A stretch of 8,907 nt of DNA from an uncultured Bacillus sp. (GTDB lineage: Bacteria; Bacillota; Bacilli; Bacillales; DSM-1321): assembly GCA_934215995.1 (NCBI GenBank), contig CAKQBC010000081.1:1-8907 (forward strand). The letters run 5' to 3'. The notes beneath the pieces were generated by a model that had not been told where the DNA came from, did no database searches, and saw only the letters and a list, made by a program, of their open reading frames with translations. The translations under genes were made by a program, and so were the position numbers. This document shows, in pieces, positions 1 to 5,754 of this stretch (position 1 is its first letter; each line of letters begins with the position of its first letter).

Positions 1-147
1 CCTTTTAGAGTGAATATATTGCCGTTTTTGCCTTATGCCACAACTACCGCTAGTTTATGGTCGGAAATCCCTCTTTTTTCATCTTCAGCAGCTCTTTACA
101 TTACGATGCACCACTTTTCTGCCTTTATTTGACTTACAAAAAAGTGT

Positions 148-267
148 TTATTCATTTCCTGCGATACGTTTAGCGATTTTTGGCAGTATGTATCCTTCAA
201 CCATCATTTCCATAAAACTCACCATTTCCCAGGATAACTGGAACCAGAAACTGGGGTATTGGTCATA
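148..267 (-). pseudogene. possible remnant of a coding sequence C-terminus
   Basis: This open stretch of 39 codons on the minus strand ends at a TAA at 150-148. It is bounded upstream by an in-frame TGA, and further in-frame stops lie beyond that. Its composition is protein-like, with an aromatic start (YDQYPSFWF), a middle segment EMVSFMEMMVEGY and a basic end (ILPKIAKRIAGNE). No good start codon with a Shine-Dalgarno site is visible; the first in-frame ATG, at 225, would give only 25 residues. I do not recognise the family. It may be the tail of a decayed gene or simply chance, and no function can be assigned. Confidence 0.2.
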
Positions 268-295
268 TCATTTAACGACTTATTGCAATCCTAAC

Positions 296-337
296 AAAGA
301 TAGTGTTCGAGAGTACTATCTTTTCGTATGGATAGTA
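296..337. repeat. overlapping inverted repeats forming two exclusive hairpins
   Basis: AAAGATAGT at 296-304 is complementary to ACTATCTTT at 315-323 (9 bp, 10-nt loop). TACTATC at 314-320 is also perfectly complementary to GATAGTA at 331-337 (7 bp, 10-nt loop). The central arm can pair with only one partner at a time. The first hairpin is followed on the plus strand by a short T run. It may be a weak terminator for a gene left of the window or a remnant. No associated gene is visible. Confidence 0.35.
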
Positions 338-346
338 AATTAGACA

Positions 347-379
347 AAGAACGCTCAATTTAATTTACTGAGCGTTCTT
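347..379 (-). terminator. probable terminator of the amino acid ABC operon
   Basis: AAGAACGCTCA at 347-357 and TGAGCGTTCTT at 369-379 form a perfect 11-bp stem with an 11-nt AT-rich loop. Read on the minus strand, the stem is followed by a T-rich but interrupted tail (TTTGTCTAATTT). It lies about 115 nt beyond the stop codon of the transporter ATPase gene and is the first strong hairpin there. The plus-strand side is also moderately T-rich, so the element could act in both directions. Confidence 0.65.
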
Positions 380-469
380 CGTTTGGCATTAATATTACTA
401 ACTTAAGGTTGCTGTTTAGGTTTTTAGTTGCATCGTTTTTAGGGTTTTTACTCCATCTGCCGAACCCTT

Positions 470-495
470 GGCATTCAAGCCGGGGCTTTCATGCC
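470..495 (-). other. stop-proximal hairpin with symmetric internal loop
   Basis: Directly after the ATPase stop codon (498-496) the minus-strand RNA would read GGCAU-GA-AAGCC-CC-GGCUU-GA-AUGCC. The outer 5-bp stem (470-474 with 491-495) and inner stem (477-481 with 484-488) are separated by GA opposite GA, a pattern able to form tandem sheared G.A pairs. The innermost pair must open to allow a 4-nt loop. No U run follows, so it is not a standard intrinsic terminator. It may protect the mRNA 3' end or be chance. Confidence 0.35.
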
Positions 496-1236
496 TCACT
501 TCAATGAAGTTGTGCTTAAAAACTCTCTCGTCCGATCTTCCTTCGGATTGTCGAAAAACTCGTCCGGACTGCCTACTTCAACGATCCTGCCTTCCGACAT
601 GAAAACAATTTTATCGGCCACTTCCCTGGCGAACCCCATTTCATGGGTCACAATCACCATCGTCATCCCTTCCTCGGCCAATTCTTTCATAGTCAGCAGT
701 ACTTCGCCGACAAGCTCCGGATCGAGGGCAGAAGTCGGTTCATCGAAAAGCATGATGTCCGGCTTCATAGCCAAGGCACGGGCAATCGCAACCCTCTGCT
801 TCTGGCCTCCGGACAGCTTGCTCGGATAGACATCCGCTTTTTCTTCCAGACCGACCTTCCCGAGCAATTCCCTCGCTTCCCTTACGGCCGTTTCCTTCGG
901 CAGTTTCTTGACCATGATAGGCGCCTCGATTATATTCTCCAAAACAGTCTTGTGCGGGAAAAGGTTGAAGTGCTGAAACACCATTCCCACGCGCTGCCTC
1001 ACTTCATTCAGGTCATGGCTATCGCGGTTTATTTCCTCACCTGCGATAATGATTTTCCCATTTTTCTTTTTCTCAAGGAAATTGATGCACCTGAGCAACG
1101 TACTTTTTCCGGAACCGCTGGAACCGACAAGGCATAAAACGTCACTTTCATTGACTGTCAGGTCAATATCCTTAAGCACATGCAATTTTCCGAAGTATTT
1201 ATTAAGTCCTTCTATCCTGATTAATTCTTTAGACAA
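496..1236 (-). CDS. polar amino acid ABC transporter, ATP-binding protein
   Basis: This 246-residue protein is the nucleotide-binding subunit of a polar amino acid importer (GlnQ/HisP type), expected on the cytoplasmic face of the membrane bound to the permease. All ATPase motifs are present: A-loop Tyr14, Walker [10 protein letters not shown] at 38-46, Q-loop Gln88, signature LSGGQ at 141-145, Walker B IMLFDE at 161-166, D-loop SALD at 169-172 and switch His198. The second Walker A residue is Ser where Pro is usual in this family, which should not impair nucleotide binding. Length is normal. The start is TTG, preceded by AAGGGGGAG at 1242-1250 with a 5-nt spacer; no nearby ATG fits as well. 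It follows the permease gene by 12 nt and is last in the operon. The family is certain, but the transported amino acid cannot be read from this subunit. Confidence 0.95.
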   Translation of the reverse strand: MSKELIRIEGLNKYFGKLHVLKDIDLTVNESDVLCLVGSSGSGKSTLLRCINFLEKKKNGKIIIAGEEINRDSHDLNEVRQRVGMVFQHFNLFPHKTVLENIIEAPIMVKKLPKETAVREARELLGKVGLEEKADVYPSKLSGGQKQRVAIARALAMKPDIMLFDEPTSALDPELVGEVLLTMKELAEEGMTMVIVTHEMGFAREVADKIVFMSEGRIVEVGSPDEFFDNPKEDRTREFLSTTSLK

Positions 1237-1248
1237 AACCGCTCCCCC

Positions 1249-1914
1249 TTATCTGTCTGATATAGCCATTCTTTTTTCCATGTAGCTGACTGCGAATGTC
1301 AACAATGCCACTAATATCAAGTAGTAGACTGCTACAATCAGAAGGTATGTCATTTCGTCAAAGTTACTTGATCCTATTGTGGTCGCAACATTGAACAGCT
1401 CATCCATTGAAATGAATGCAGCAAGTGATGAATCTTTAAGGCCGATGATGAATTGGTTCCCAAGCGGCGGAAGCGCCCTCCGGAATGCCTGCGGCAGGAT
1501 GATCCTTCTCATCGTCAACGCACGGGACATGCCAAGCGACCTGCCTGCCTCCATTTGCCCCTTATCAACAGCCTGAATGGAGCCCCTGAAAATCTCCGCT
1601 ATGTAGGCGCCGTTATGCAAAGCGAGCGCCAGTGATGCCGCCCAGAAATCCGACAGCAGGAAAATGCTGCTGATCCCGAAATACAGGACGAAGATCTGTA
1701 CGATTAATGGAGTTCCCCTTACGAGATATACGTAAATATCTGAAATCCATTCAAGAACCTTGATTCTTGACAGCTTTAATAGCGCAAAAAACAAACCTAT
1801 GAAAATACCAATTACGAGTGCAACCACTGTGAGCTGCAGTGTAAGGAGCATCGCATCAAAGAAGACGCCCCTTGAGTCCATAAACGTTTCAAAAATATGT
1901 GAAATGCTTGGCAA
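1249..1914 (-). CDS. polar amino acid ABC transporter, permease
   Basis: This 221-residue inner-membrane subunit is of the HisM/GlnP type (His/Glu/Gln/Arg/opine family). Hydrophobic segments lie at about 22-46, 58-86, 90-106 and 185-211. RGTPLIVQ at 66-73 is the conserved family motif. The cytoplasmic EAA loop that docks on the ATPase runs from about 122 (EAGRSLGMSRALTMRR). The chosen start is TTG at 1914, with AAAGGGG at 1926-1932 but a long 11-nt spacer, so initiation may be inefficient. The next in-frame Met (residue 12) has no Shine-Dalgarno site. The gene lies 30 nt after the binding-protein gene and 12 nt before the ATPase gene. Two such permeases, or a homodimer, usually form the channel; only one gene is present, so a homodimer is expected. 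Confidence 0.93.
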   Translation of the reverse strand: MPSISHIFETFMDSRGVFFDAMLLTLQLTVVALVIGIFIGLFFALLKLSRIKVLEWISDIYVYLVRGTPLIVQIFVLYFGISSIFLLSDFWAASLALALHNGAYIAEIFRGSIQAVDKGQMEAGRSLGMSRALTMRRIILPQAFRRALPPLGNQFIIGLKDSSLAAFISMDELFNVATTIGSSNFDEMTYLLIVAVYYLILVALLTFAVSYMEKRMAISDR

Positions 1915-1944
1915 AACAAATCCAACCCCTTTGTCGATTAATTA

Positions 1945-2721
1945 CTATTCAGGTTTCTCGGTTATATCTTCCCCGAAATATTTAATGCTGATTTCCGAAA
2001 GTGTACCGTCTTCCCTTAGGTTCTCAAGCGCCTCATTAACGCGCTCCAATAATTGCGGATTATCCATAGGTATAACTACAGCCTGTTCGCTTCGTTCAAT
2101 CAGTTGTTTCCCTTCAATCTCAAACCCTTCGTTTCTGGCGGACTTCCCGGTAACAAAATCCGTTATGACAGCATCATGCCGGCCATTGCTGAGCGCTTTA
2201 AGCGCAATCACATCACTATCGTAGGTTTTTATGTTGTCTGTATATCGTTCCGCTGCTTCCGCATATGTAGACCCTTTGGAGACGGCCACTTCTTTACCTT
2301 CTAGATCTTCTACTGTTTCGATATCACTATCTGGGCGGGTAAATATTTGAGGACCCGAGTAGTAGTATGGCGTGGAAAATAATACGTGTTTACTGCGCTG
2401 GTCGTTGATCGTATGGCTGGCGACGGCAACATCCGCCCTTCCAGTTTTGACCCCTTCTACAATCCCCTTGAACTTGATCCGTTTCGGAACCGGCTTCAAC
2501 CCAAGCTCCCCAGCAATCGCCTCTCCGACTTCCACATCAAAGCCCCTCATTTCCATGCTGTTGTTCACATAGCTAAAAGGCTTGAATTCCCCTGAGGCGG
2601 CATAGACAAATTCATCCTTGCTGATCAGCTCTGTGCCATCTGCAAGCTTGTCCTTTTCTGCACAGCCCGACAGCAAGAGAATTGCGATAACCCCTGTGAT
2701 TAATGTACTGACCTTTCTCAT
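1945..2721 (-). CDS. polar amino acid ABC transporter, substrate-binding lipoprotein
   Basis: This 258-residue solute-binding protein (PBP2, SBP_bac_3 family) is tethered outside the membrane and delivers an amino acid to the permease. A lipoprotein signal is clear: MRK, a hydrophobic core, then lipobox LSGC with lipidated Cys20. Family landmarks follow: SGEFKPFSY at 43-51, GFDVEVGEAIA at 60-70, the segment holding Thr104 and Arg109 that should grip the alpha-carboxylate, and Asp188 in AVITDF, likely for the alpha-amino group. I chose the ATG at 2721 over an upstream TTG at 2757 because AAGGGGAGG at 2727-2735 sits 5 nt before it and the signal peptide begins there. Ligand specificity (for example cystine, glutamine or arginine) cannot be decided by eye. 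First gene of the three-gene operon. Confidence 0.93.
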   Translation of the reverse strand: MRKVSTLITGVIAILLLSGCAEKDKLADGTELISKDEFVYAASGEFKPFSYVNNSMEMRGFDVEVGEAIAGELGLKPVPKRIKFKGIVEGVKTGRADVAVASHTINDQRSKHVLFSTPYYYSGPQIFTRPDSDIETVEDLEGKEVAVSKGSTYAEAAERYTDNIKTYDSDVIALKALSNGRHDAVITDFVTGKSARNEGFEIEGKQLIERSEQAVVIPMDNPQLLERVNEALENLREDGTLSEISIKYFGEDITEKPE

Positions 2722-2873
2722 GAGTACCTCCCCTTGTATGATTTTGCGCGGACGCAATTATTAATACATAACCTATAATCATGCTTTTAAAACGCCTAAT
2801 TGATTTTCCGGTATAATTTATGCAAAAAATCCAAAGCAGCCCTGCATCGCTTTTTCCCTTCAGAAATATAAAA
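2722..2873 (-). promoter_or_regulatory. leader/promoter region of the amino acid ABC operon
   Basis: This is the only gap between the terminator of the preceding operon and the first transporter gene, so the promoter should lie here. It is AT-rich, with several TATA-like candidates (TTATAC near 2813-2818, TATAGG and TATGTA near 2765-2775). None has a good -35 partner at 16-18 nt, so I do not place a transcription start. A small palindrome TTGCG-CGGA-CGCAA at 2744-2757 lies just upstream of the ribosome binding site and could be an operator half or a leader hairpin. I see no T-box or known riboswitch architecture. Confidence 0.4.
2727..2735 (-). promoter_or_regulatory. Shine-Dalgarno site deciding the binding-protein start
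   Basis: AAGGGGAGG on the minus strand, with a 5-nt spacer to ATG 2721, fixes the start of the lipoprotein gene. The longer frame from TTG 2757 would put 12 charged, non-signal residues before the signal peptide and would contain this site within its coding sequence. Confidence 0.85.
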
Positions 2874-2898
2874 AAACACGCAGGTTTTCTGCGTGTTT
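2874..2898 (-). terminator. rho-independent terminator after the AarF-family kinase gene
   Basis: AAACACGCAG at 2874-2883 and CTGCGTGTTT at 2889-2898 form a perfect 10-bp stem with a 5-nt loop. On the minus strand the stem runs directly into a T tract (complement of the A run at 2871-2876, continuing TATATTT). The plus-strand side lacks a T run, so this terminates minus-strand transcription. It closes the phasin-kinase unit and isolates the amino acid transporter operon. Confidence 0.9.
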
Positions 2899-2961
2899 CA
2901 AACTTGTAAGAAATATAATTTTAGCCATCAGGTCACGAACCGACACTATTAGTCTTAAGGA

Positions 2962-2995
2962 CGCTTATAGCAGAAAAGAATTTAAGCCATAAGCG
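2962..2995 (-). other. hairpin in the 3' untranslated region of the kinase gene
   Basis: CGCTTAT at 2962-2968 pairs perfectly with ATAAGCG at 2989-2995, with two further inner GC pairs after one mismatch and a loop of about 14 nt. It lies in a 120-nt untranslated stretch (2899-3018) between the kinase stop codon and its terminator. No open reading frame or known RNA family is apparent there. It may be a 3'-end structure or chance. Confidence 0.3.
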
Positions 2996-3018
2996 CTCCC
3001 GCTTGGAAGTTTGAAAGT

Positions 3019-4644
3019 TTACTTTTTCCTGTCTCTTCTCCAGCGCCTGATAATGCCGGCGAGCAGCCAAATGCTCAAGGAGGCGGAAGCTATGAAACCC
3101 ATAATTCCAAAAAGCGGGATATCCAATACCATCGGCCTCATGTTTGTTGTACTGATCAAGCTTGAACCAATCAGCAAGGAAGCGCTGATTATGCATATGA
3201 TCAGTTTATCAACCATATGGTCGATTTGCCGGATCGGTTCTTCTGCGCCGGTTACATCCAAATTTACCTTTGCCTGGCCCTTTACCAGCAACTTGAGCAG
3301 GTCGGATACATGCACAGGAATATCAGCCATTTTTTTGCCGAGCTTGTATAATGACTTGCCCTTAGAAAAGAATTCATCCTTGATGTTTATATCATCGAAT
3401 AATCCTTTTGTAAGATGCTGGGCAGCCAGCTCGATAAAACTGACATTTGGACAACAGTATGCCAAGACTCCTTCAATTGTGACGATTCCCCTGCCAAGCA
3501 TGGTTACACGTGATGGCATCGTAATGCCATGCCGGTTGCACAGCACCATCATCTGCTGAAGCACTTCCCCAAGGTTCAATGACGCAAAGTCCATATCTCC
3601 GTACTTATTCAGCAACCCTTCAAGATCATTGTACAACGCGGAATGGTTTATAGAGCCTTTTACTTCGCCGAGAGTCAATACAGTCGTTTTCAATTCAATG
3701 ATGTCCTGTTCAACAATCGACAGAACCCCTTTACGGAACAGATTCCTGTCGCGGTCACTCAGCCTGCCCACCATCCCGAGATCGAGCCAGACGATTTTCC
3801 CTCCGCTTATCCGGATATTTCCCGGATGGGGGTCTGCATGGAAAAAACCGTCATCCAGTACTTGCTTAATGTAATTCGCCGCCAGCTTATGGCCGATTTC
3901 GTCCACGTCATATCCAGCTTCTTCAAGACTTTCGAGGTCATCGATCCGGATGCCATCGACGTATTCCATCACGATGACCCTTTCAGTCGTCAATTGATCC
4001 TCTATAGCCGGAAAGGAAACATACTCAATATCCGCGTTGAGGCGTGATAATTGGTGGACATTATTGGCCTCAAGCAGGAAGTCCATCTCCTCTTGGGCCA
4101 CAATCCACATCTGGTCTATGACACTGCAAAAATCGATGGCGTCCCCGGAGATTTCCATTTTCTGAACGATCTTGGCAGCCTTCCTCATCAATGCAATATC
4201 CTGGGCCATTTTATCACGGATGCCCGGTCTCTGTACCTTGGCAACCGCCCTGCGCCCATCCTTCAGGATAACCGGATGGACCTGCGCCATTGATGCGGAA
4301 CCTAGCGATTTTTCTTCAATGGAGCGGAATATCTGGCCGATCGGCCTACCATACTCCTCCTCTAAAGTGCGTTGGATTTGCGAAAATGGAAGTGGATTAA
4401 CTTCCGCCCTTAGTTTCCTCAGTTCATCGCAATATTCCGCCGGCAGCATATCAGAACGCATGGACATGATTTGCCCGATCTTTACGTACGTCGGTCCGAG
4501 ATCCTCTAAGATCATGCGAAGCTTGCCGGGTGTAACGCCCTTGATAATATCGTGTTTCCTGAGAACGCTGATTATTTCCCTAAGCCTGACCCTTGAATCA
4601 GAGCCGTTAGATTTGTGTTGTTGGTTCACGGCCTTTTTCTTCAT
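3019..4644 (-). CDS. AarF/UbiB/ABC1-family atypical kinase, membrane anchored
   Basis: This 541-residue protein belongs to the UbiB/ADCK family of protein-kinase-like proteins. It carries the family N-terminal KxGQ motif (KIGQ, 55-58), the Ala/Ser-rich nucleotide loop SASMAQVH at 116-123, the ATP-binding lysine Lys136 in AVAKVQRP, the EMDFLLEANN segment from 186, the catalytic-loop HADPHPGN at 269-276 and the metal-binding DLG at 288-290. Two hydrophobic helices near 478-498 and 507-531 anchor the C-terminus, which ends in a basic tail. E. coli UbiB acts in ubiquinone synthesis, but Bacillaceae generally use menaquinone, so the role here is unknown (lipid or quinone homeostasis is an inference). 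The start ATG lies inside the phasin gene (38-nt overlap) behind GGAG with a 10-nt spacer, suggesting coupled translation. Length and motifs are complete. Confidence 0.93.
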   Translation of the reverse strand: MKKKAVNQQHKSNGSDSRVRLREIISVLRKHDIIKGVTPGKLRMILEDLGPTYVKIGQIMSMRSDMLPAEYCDELRKLRAEVNPLPFSQIQRTLEEEYGRPIGQIFRSIEEKSLGSASMAQVHPVILKDGRRAVAKVQRPGIRDKMAQDIALMRKAAKIVQKMEISGDAIDFCSVIDQMWIVAQEEMDFLLEANNVHQLSRLNADIEYVSFPAIEDQLTTERVIVMEYVDGIRIDDLESLEEAGYDVDEIGHKLAANYIKQVLDDGFFHADPHPGNIRISGGKIVWLDLGMVGRLSDRDRNLFRKGVLSIVEQDIIELKTTVLTLGEVKGSINHSALYNDLEGLLNKYGDMDFASLNLGEVLQQMMVLCNRHGITMPSRVTMLGRGIVTIEGVLAYCCPNVSFIELAAQHLTKGLFDDINIKDEFFSKGKSLYKLGKKMADIPVHVSDLLKLLVKGQAKVNLDVTGAEEPIRQIDHMVDKLIICIISASLLIGSSLISTTNMRPMVLDIPLFGIMGFIASASLSIWLLAGIIRRWRRDRKK

Positions 4645-4924
4645 TATTTCTTTGCTCCAATTCAGCTAATTTAAGCTTAAGAGCCGCAAGCTCCTCTTCG
4701 TTCAGTTGATCGAGCCGGTCAATGATTGATTCTTGCTCTTTTGCTTGTTCGGCCCTTTCTTTTGACTTCCGCTTCAATTCTTCATTCAGGATTTTCCCTT
4801 GTTCTACCGTTAATTCACCTTTTTTGATCAGGTTATCAACCAGGTCGGTTGACTTTTCAAAAGTTGTTGCAACAGCGCCGATTCCGGCCAATAATACTTT
4901 TTTCATATCTTCGTTAAATCCCAT
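4607..4924 (-). CDS. phasin-family coiled-coil protein
   Basis: This 105-residue protein resembles the phasin-like family often annotated as polyhydroxyalkanoate synthesis regulator phasin. The N-terminal part (about 7-30) is an amphipathic helix typical of surface association. It is followed by KKGELTVEQGKILNEEL, the most family-like segment, and then a highly charged Lys/Glu-rich helix predicted as coiled coil, including LNEEELAALKLKLAELEQ. It has no signal peptide or membrane span. The ATG at 4924 is chosen because GGAGGAGG lies 8 nt upstream; a TTG at 4942 would translate the ribosome binding site itself. It overlaps the AarF-family gene by 38 nt, so the two products probably act together, perhaps at a membrane or granule surface. 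No PHA synthase gene is in the window, so a PHA role is not shown. Confidence 0.75.
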   Translation of the reverse strand: MGFNEDMKKVLLAGIGAVATTFEKSTDLVDNLIKKGELTVEQGKILNEELKRKSKERAEQAKEQESIIDRLDQLNEEELAALKLKLAELEQRNNEEKGREPTTQI

Positions 4925-4932
4925 TTTGAAGC

Positions 4933-4940
4933 CCTCCTCC
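4933..4940 (-). promoter_or_regulatory. Shine-Dalgarno site deciding the phasin start
   Basis: GGAGGAGG on the minus strand, with an 8-nt spacer, sets the phasin start at ATG 4924. It is much stronger than the sites in front of the hydrolase or kinase genes, so the phasin can be translated independently of the upstream ykf-type genes. Confidence 0.85.
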
Positions 4941-4952
4941 AAGTTTTATGTA

Positions 4953-4968
4953 AACAGCGATTGCTGTT
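4953..4968 (-). other. small hairpin between hydrolase and phasin genes
   Basis: AACAGC at 4953-4958 and GCTGTT at 4963-4968 form a 6-bp stem with a 4-nt loop in the 56-nt gap between the serine hydrolase stop and the phasin start. No T run follows on the minus strand, so it is at best a weak terminator. It could be an mRNA processing or translation-modulating structure lying 12 nt before the phasin ribosome binding site. Confidence 0.3.
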
Positions 4969-4980
4969 CCATGCCGTGGT

Positions 4981-5754
4981 TCATTCGTCTCCAAGCAGCA
5001 TCTCCACTATTGCTTTCCCCGTAAAATTGAGGAAAGAGCGGCTTTCAGCTATATCTAATCCGTTGCACAATACAGTAGCAGCAACTGTTCTGCCGTCAAA
5101 CCTGAATAAAGCGCAGTCATGGTCGATTCCCGGAAGCCCGCCAGTCTTATTGCCAACTGCAATCCCCGTATATTCCGTCATGAAAGGAAGCTTGTCCTTA
5201 AACTGCTGGTTCATCAGAATAGTCCAAATGCTCTTCCGGCTCTCAGGCAAAAGGAGTGAAGAATCTGTCAATAGGCCAAGGCAATGGTCCAAATCACGCG
5301 GGGAAGTCATATTATCTATACCCTTTTCCAGGCTCACTGAATCCATCATCTTTCTTCTCAATACAGTATCGCGAAGGCCAAGCTCAGGAAAGTGAAAAGG
5401 AAACGGCAATTCCAGTTCATCAATGACCAGGTTCGTGGCGGTATTATCCGAGACGATGGTCATGAGCGACAGCAGATCTGCAAAAGGCATTTCTGCTGCA
5501 GTAAGTGCCTGCAAGACACCGGAACCCCCGACATGGCTGTGGATCGGCACCATTTTTTCAGGTGCGGCCAACCCTTTTTCGAACCTTCTGAACGCTTCAA
5601 TCAGCAACGGCAATTTAATCGTGCTGGCTGACGAAAAAATATCATCCGGATTATGGGAAATGATTTCATCCCCCTCCCGGATCATATAGCCGATTTTTCC
5701 GGAATGGGATGCCGCTTCTTTATATAATGAAGACTTTATAGCTTGCAGATTCAT
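4981..5754 (-). CDS. class A beta-lactamase-like SxxK serine hydrolase, no signal peptide
   Basis: This 257-residue protein has the penicillin-recognising fold signature in order: SxxK as STIK at 44-47 (nucleophile Ser44, Lys47), SDN at 102-104 and KTG at 203-205. The 101-residue spacing from SDN to KTG is close to true class A enzymes. The omega-loop Glu166 is not evident: the aligned segment reads LRRKMMD (132-138), placing a Lys near that position, with DNMTSPRDL as the counterpart of the loop end. There is no signal peptide or lipobox, so the product should stay in the cytoplasm, unlike real beta-lactamases. Its ATG shares one base with the stop codon of the YkfD-like gene (TAATG) and has only a weak AAAGG site, indicating translational coupling. 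I infer a peptidase, amidase or esterase acting on muropeptide-derived compounds; antibiotic resistance is less likely. Confidence 0.82.
   Translation of the reverse strand: MNLQAIKSSLYKEAASHSGKIGYMIREGDEIISHNPDDIFSSASTIKLPLLIEAFRRFEKGLAAPEKMVPIHSHVGGSGVLQALTAAEMPFADLLSLMTIVSDNTATNLVIDELELPFPFHFPELGLRDTVLRRKMMDSVSLEKGIDNMTSPRDLDHCLGLLTDSSLLLPESRKSIWTILMNQQFKDKLPFMTEYTGIAVGNKTGGLPGIDHDCALFRFDGRTVAATVLCNGLDIAESRSFLNFTGKAIVEMLLGDE

Larger units (their letters stand above)
1..346. other. AT-rich stretch with no supported gene
   Basis: About 350 bases before the amino acid transporter terminator carry no gene I can support. A plus-strand frame at 35-343 is open for 102 codons. It has no ribosome binding site, an unremarkable hydrophobic/aromatic composition and no recognisable motif, and it runs through an inverted repeat, so I leave it uncalled. 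The minus strand has many stops apart from the short stretch at 148-267. Inverted repeats are present at 296-337. Confidence 0.5.

Noticed and set aside
35..343. Plus-strand open frame of 102 codons
   Set aside because: No ribosome binding site, no recognisable motif, chance-like composition, and it runs through an inverted repeat. All supported genes are on the other strand.
496..2721. Naming the amino acid transporter as tcyABC, glnHPQ or artPQR
   Set aside because: The three families are too alike to separate by eye, and no neighbouring metabolic gene points to a substrate.
2722..2757. Longer N-terminus of the binding protein from TTG 2757
   Set aside because: It would place 12 residues before a clear lipoprotein signal and read through the strong ribosome binding site at 2727-2735.
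2800..2825. CodY-like box (GGAAAATC within an AT-rich stretch) in the leader of the amino acid transporter
   Set aside because: About half of the 15-base consensus positions mismatch, so it is not better than chance in AT-rich DNA.
2933..3196. Minus-strand frame of 87 codons overlapping the end of the kinase gene
   Set aside because: It is in another frame of the kinase C-terminus, has no ribosome binding site and no family resemblance. It extends past the stop only because the 3' tail happens to be open.
3011..3559. Long plus-strand frame of 182 codons opposite the kinase gene
   Set aside because: It lies antisense to conserved coding sequence of the AarF-family gene, so it is a shadow of codon bias. 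The same holds for the other plus-strand frames opposite the called genes.
4953..4968. Terminator between the hydrolase and phasin genes
   Set aside because: The stem is only 6 bp and no T run follows on the minus strand, so I list it only as a small hairpin.
4981..5754. Antibiotic-resistance beta-lactamase
   Set aside because: No signal peptide, no recognisable Glu166 motif, and an operon of peptide-recycling genes argue against a resistance role.
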